Assembly: GCF_011605345.1 (NCBI RefSeq)
Contig: NZ_JAAOXM010000013.1
Coordinates: 62,001 to 126,000, forward strand
DNA: 64,000 nucleotides
Source of the DNA: Burkholderia sp. D-99
GTDB taxonomy: Bacteria > Pseudomonadota > Gammaproteobacteria > Burkholderiales > Burkholderiaceae
Direction of reading: 5' to 3'
Shown: positions 59,478 to 64,000 of the stretch, one piece after another
Numbering within the stretch: the first letter of the stretch is position 1
Layout: every line of letters starts with the position of its first letter
Position numbers and translations under genes: made by a program
The notes under the pieces: model-generated
Database searches by the model: none
The model's input: only the letters and a program-made list of their open reading frames with translations
What the model was told of the DNA's origin: nothing

Positions 59478-59858
59478 CGGCCGCAGTCGCGGTTTCCAGT
59501 CCGATTCATCACCACATACGGCGCGCGACATGCGCTCGCCTGCCAGCACGAAATCGACGCGGCACGCTCGAGCGCCTCGTTTCGGGTTCTGCCATCCGCC
59601 ATACCGGACGACCCGTTTCTCCTCAGATGTGATTCAATGCGCGTGAATGCAGGCTGACAGGTGTCGAGGCGGCCCTTGGGCCGCCATCCTGACCGGCAGG
59701 CCCGCATCAACGACACCATGCGCAACGCCGGAACGAAGTGCGGAGCGCGTTACCCACAGCCCGTTCGCATTCACGAAACCATGCACGCGGAACGCCTGTT
59801 CCGACACACTCGGCGACATGGCGCGCAGCACGCAACACGCGTGACGAAGAGGTAAACA

Positions 59859-60245
59859 ATGAATCTGAAATGGTTTCTCTTTTCCTTCGAAGGCCGGATC
59901 GGGCGCCTGCCGTGGTGGATCTACGCGCTGGTTTCCGCTTTGCTCAGCGCGTTTTTCGATGCCGGTTCGCGCGGCTCGCCGGATGACGATCTGCCGTTGC
60001 TGGCGATACTGGTTCTCGTCGTCATCGCTGTCGTCGCGGGATGGTCATCGATTGCGGTCGGTGTGAAGCGGCTGCACGACATCGACAAGTCCGGATGGTG
60101 GATGCTGTTGCTGTTCGTTCCGATCGCCGGCGCGCTCGCGTTGTTCGTGATGAACGGCTTCATTGCCGGCACGCCGCATGCGAACCGATTCGGCGAGCCG
60201 CCGTCAGCCGATGAAGACGAGCCGGCGCCGCAGGACCCGGCGTGA
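59859..60245 (+). CDS. DUF805-family membrane protein
   Basis: This 128-aa inner-membrane protein matches DUF805: it begins with FSFEGRIGRLPWWIYALV, has KRLHDIDKSGWWMLLLFVP in the third segment and an acidic/proline tail (GEPPSADEDEPAPQDPA). Three to four membrane helices are predicted. The function of the family is unknown. Confidence 0.9.
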   Translation: MNLKWFLFSFEGRIGRLPWWIYALVSALLSAFFDAGSRGSPDDDLPLLAILVLVVIAVVAGWSSIAVGVKRLHDIDKSGWWMLLLFVPIAGALALFVMNGFIAGTPHANRFGEPPSADEDEPAPQDPA

Positions 60246-60448
60246 CGCGCGCTCCGAATAAACCCTTAAATATTGTTCAGACAGGTTGCGCGCCGACGCG
60301 AATCGGTACAGCATAGCCCTCACTCCGCCGGCTTCTCGCCGGCGGCGACGCGTAAACGACAGCACGCGTCAGGCAGTCGGCCGTCTGCCTCGCTTCCATT
60401 CCGTGGTACCGACAGCAGCATCGATGGCCATTGCCCGGGTAGTGTGGC

Positions 60449-60460
60449 GCAAACGTTTGC
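60449..60460. promoter_or_regulatory. LacI/RbsR-type operator
   Basis: GCAAACGTTTGC is a perfect palindrome with the central CG typical of LacI/GalR-family operators, 62 bp upstream of the first gene of the ribose-type ABC operon. The regulator gene would be expected downstream, outside the window. The rest of 60246-60522 shows no gene. Confidence 0.65.
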
Positions 60461-60522
60461 TCACATTAAAACAACAGCCAAACAATCGTCCGGCCCTTGG
60501 GGCCAGTCGCCAGGAGATGTGT

Positions 60523-61473
60523 ATGAATGTTCTCTTTCGCCGTCGCTTCCTGACCGCCGCGCTTGCAGCCGTCGCGGTCGCCGCCGCACCGGCCGTCCAC
60601 GCGCAATCCGCAGCCAAGCCGAAGGTTGCGCTCGTGATGAAGTCGCTCGCCAACGAGTTCTTCCTGACGATGGAAACGGGCGCGAAGGAATACCAGAAAC
60701 ACAACGCGAGCCAGTTCGACCTGATCACCAACGGCATCAAGGACGAGACCGACACCGCGAACCAGATCCGCATCGTCGAGCAGATGATCGTGTCGAAGGT
60801 CGACGCGATCGTGCTCGCGCCGGCCGATTCGAAGGCGCTCGTGCCGGTCGTGAAGAAGGCGGTCGACGCCGGCATCATCGTCGTGAACATCGACAACCGG
60901 CTCGATCCTGACGTGCTGAAGTCGAAGAACCTGAACGTGCCGTTCGTCGGCCCGGACAACCGCAAGGGCGCACGCAAGATCGGCGATTACCTTGCGAAGC
61001 GGCTGAAGGCGGGCGACCAGGTCGGCATCGTCGAAGGCGTGTCGACGACGACCAATGCGCAGCAGCGCACGGCCGGCTTCCAGGACGCGATGAAGGCGGG
61101 CGGGATGAAGGTCGTGTCGGTGCAGTCCGGCGAATGGGAGATCGACAAGGGCAATGCGGTCGCTGCCGCGATGCTCAACGAATACCCGAACCTGAAGGCG
61201 CTGCTGTGCGGCAACGACAACATGGCGATCGGCGCCGTGTCGGCCGTGCGCGCGGCCGGCAAGCAGGGCAAGGTGCTCGTGGTCGGATACGACAACATCA
61301 ACGCGATCAAGCCGATGCTGAAGGACGGCCGCGTGCTCGCGACCGCCGATCAGTACGCGGCGAAGCAGGCCGTGTTCGGCATCGACACGGCGCTCAAGGC
61401 GATCGCCGAGCATCGCAAGCAGGCCGACATGTCGGGCGTGGTCGAGACGCCGGTGGATCTCGTGACGAAGTGA
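60523..61473 (+). CDS. Sugar (ribose-type) ABC transporter substrate-binding protein
   Basis: This 316-aa periplasmic protein has a signal peptide ending at VHA-QS (about residue 28). The core is Peripla_BP_4 as in RbsB: KVALVMKSLANEFFLTME, QIRIVEQMIVSKVDAIVLAPADS and VLVVGYDNINAIKPML. AGGAG lies just upstream; the ATG at 60523 fits better than one two codons earlier. Ribose, fructose or another pentose/hexose is possible. It heads an operon with the ATPase and permease. Confidence 0.93.
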   Translation: MNVLFRRRFLTAALAAVAVAAAPAVHAQSAAKPKVALVMKSLANEFFLTMETGAKEYQKHNASQFDLITNGIKDETDTANQIRIVEQMIVSKVDAIVLAPADSKALVPVVKKAVDAGIIVVNIDNRLDPDVLKSKNLNVPFVGPDNRKGARKIGDYLAKRLKAGDQVGIVEGVSTTTNAQQRTAGFQDAMKAGGMKVVSVQSGEWEIDKGNAVAAAMLNEYPNLKALLCGNDNMAIGAVSAVRAAGKQGKVLVVGYDNINAIKPMLKDGRVLATADQYAAKQAVFGIDTALKAIAEHRKQADMSGVVETPVDLVTK

Positions 61474-61619
61474 CGCAGCCGCGATGCGGCCGCCGTCCTC
61501 AAGAATTTGGCGCGGCGGCCGTTATCCCGGGGTGAGCGCGATCACGGCCACTGCATGCACATGCACTTGTGAGCGTCACACCCGCGCGCCGCGTGCGCGC
61601 GGCCGCAACCAGGATCGCG

Positions 61620-63229
<1,610 letters not shown>

Positions 63230-63233
<4 letters not shown>

Positions 63234-64000
63234 CCCAGCCTCCCGTATCCCCGACCGATGCAGGCGCGCAGCAGGACGTGACGGGGCGCCGTGCGCGCAT
63301 GCTGTCCGGCACGCGGCTCGGCCTGTCGAACTATCTCGGGCTCGCCGGTGCGCTTGCCGCGATGATCGCGCTGTTTTCGGTGCTGAGCTCGCATTTCCTG
63401 ACCTACGATACGTTCAGCACGATCGCGAACCAGATTCCCGATCTCGTCGTGATGTCGGTCGGGATGACCTTCGTGCTGATCATCGCCGGGATCGACCTGT
63501 CGGTCGGTTCGGTGCTCGCGCTCGCCGCGTCGATGGTCAGCGTCGCCGCATTGAAATGGCAGTGGGGGCCGCTGCCGGCCGCGCTGATCGGCATCGCGGT
63601 CGCGACCGCCACGGGCGCGCTGACGGGCGCGGTCACGGTCGGCTGGAGGATCCCGTCGTTCATCGTGTCGCTCGGCGTGCTGGAGGCCGCGCGCGGCCTC
63701 GCGTACCAGCTGACGAATTCGCGCACGGCCTATATCGGCGACGCGTTCGATTTCCTGTCGAACCCGATCGCGCTCGGCATCTCGCCGGCATTCCTGATCG
63801 CGGTCGCGGTGATGATCGCGGCCCAGTTCGTGCTGACGCGCACCGTGTTCGGACGCTATCTCGTCGGGATCGGCACGAACGAAGAAGCGGTCCGACTTGC
63901 GGGGGTTAACCCGAGGCCGTATAAAATTCTCGTATTCGCATTGATGGGCGCGTTCGCGGGGCTTGCGTCGCTGTTCCAGATTTCGCGGCTCGAGGCGGCC
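63230..64000 (+). CDS. Sugar ABC transporter permease (RbsC-type; partial at window end)
   Basis: At least 257 residues are present of an inner-membrane permease of the RbsC/XylH (BPD_transp_2) family, normally about 320-340 aa. Motifs include ITDLVVMSVGMTFVLII-like DLVVMSVGMTFVLIIAGIDLS and YLVGIGTNEEAVRLAGVNP (the ATPase-contact loop). Its ATG overlaps the stop of the ATPase gene (ATGA), so translation is coupled. Confidence 0.93.

Noticed and set aside
59474..59725. 83-codon minus-strand frame downstream of cysB
   Set aside because: It has no ribosome site, covers a hairpin and ends next to the tandem repeat; composition is random.

Overview
The window is high-GC proteobacterial DNA. Its proteins, gene order and codon use point to a Burkholderia, probably of the cepacia complex, on a primary (housekeeping) chromosome. 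The aat–bpt–pyrD run, rnr–rlmB, rpiA, dusA, lexA, the initiator tRNA, tandem tRNA-Leu(CAG) genes and the GTG/TTG starts all fit. The species call is inference from gene content, not from a database search. No prophage, integrase, insertion sequence or CRISPR array was seen.

Layout. 1–2.7 kb: end of a sugar ABC transporter operon under a ROK repressor with a near-ideal palindromic operator. 3.0–7.6 kb: three tRNA-Leu(CAG) genes, each with its own promoter and terminator, mixed with two copies of a tRNA-Leu-derived hairpin element. An orphan SsuA-like binding protein, a DHA2 drug exporter and a MarR regulator lie between tRNA copies. 7.7–13 kb: rnr, rlmB, an AmiD-like amidase and rpiA. 13–17 kb: a FadR-type regulator, a Gfo/Idh dehydrogenase and a cystine-type ABC permease with its binding protein. 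16.7–20.3 kb: nudix–aat–bpt–pyrD operon and initiator tRNA-fMet. 20.5–28.5 kb: a GlcG/HbpS-like protein, an SMR exporter, an acyl-CoA hydrolase, the ssuDCB sulfonate genes with a molbindin, two small unknown genes, dusA and tRNA-His.

28.5–40 kb is the most variable-looking part. It holds short unknown genes, a VUT-family transporter, a GNAT enzyme, a ParB-fold/fertility-inhibition-like protein, lipoproteins, a DUF695–RraB fusion, VOC proteins, a GAF–GGDEF cyclase and a PLD nuclease. It also has gene-free stretches carrying strong intrinsic terminators with no gene to terminate, which are good candidates for small RNAs; three share the 9-mer CCTCGTGCC.

40–64 kb returns to ordinary metabolism: HxlR/thioesterase pair, aldo-keto reductase, M20 peptidase–MFS operon with divergent LysR, selU–permease overlap, NodIJ-type exporter, UspA, lexA with a double SOS box, sbp–cysTWA–cysB sulfate uptake, a DUF805 protein, and the start of a ribose-type ABC operon cut by the window end.

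A recurring theme is sulfur acquisition: sulfate (sbp–cysTWA with cysB), sulfonates (ssuDCB plus a distant SsuA-like protein) and cystine (binding protein plus permease) all lie within 56 kb, and cysB is the expected common regulator.
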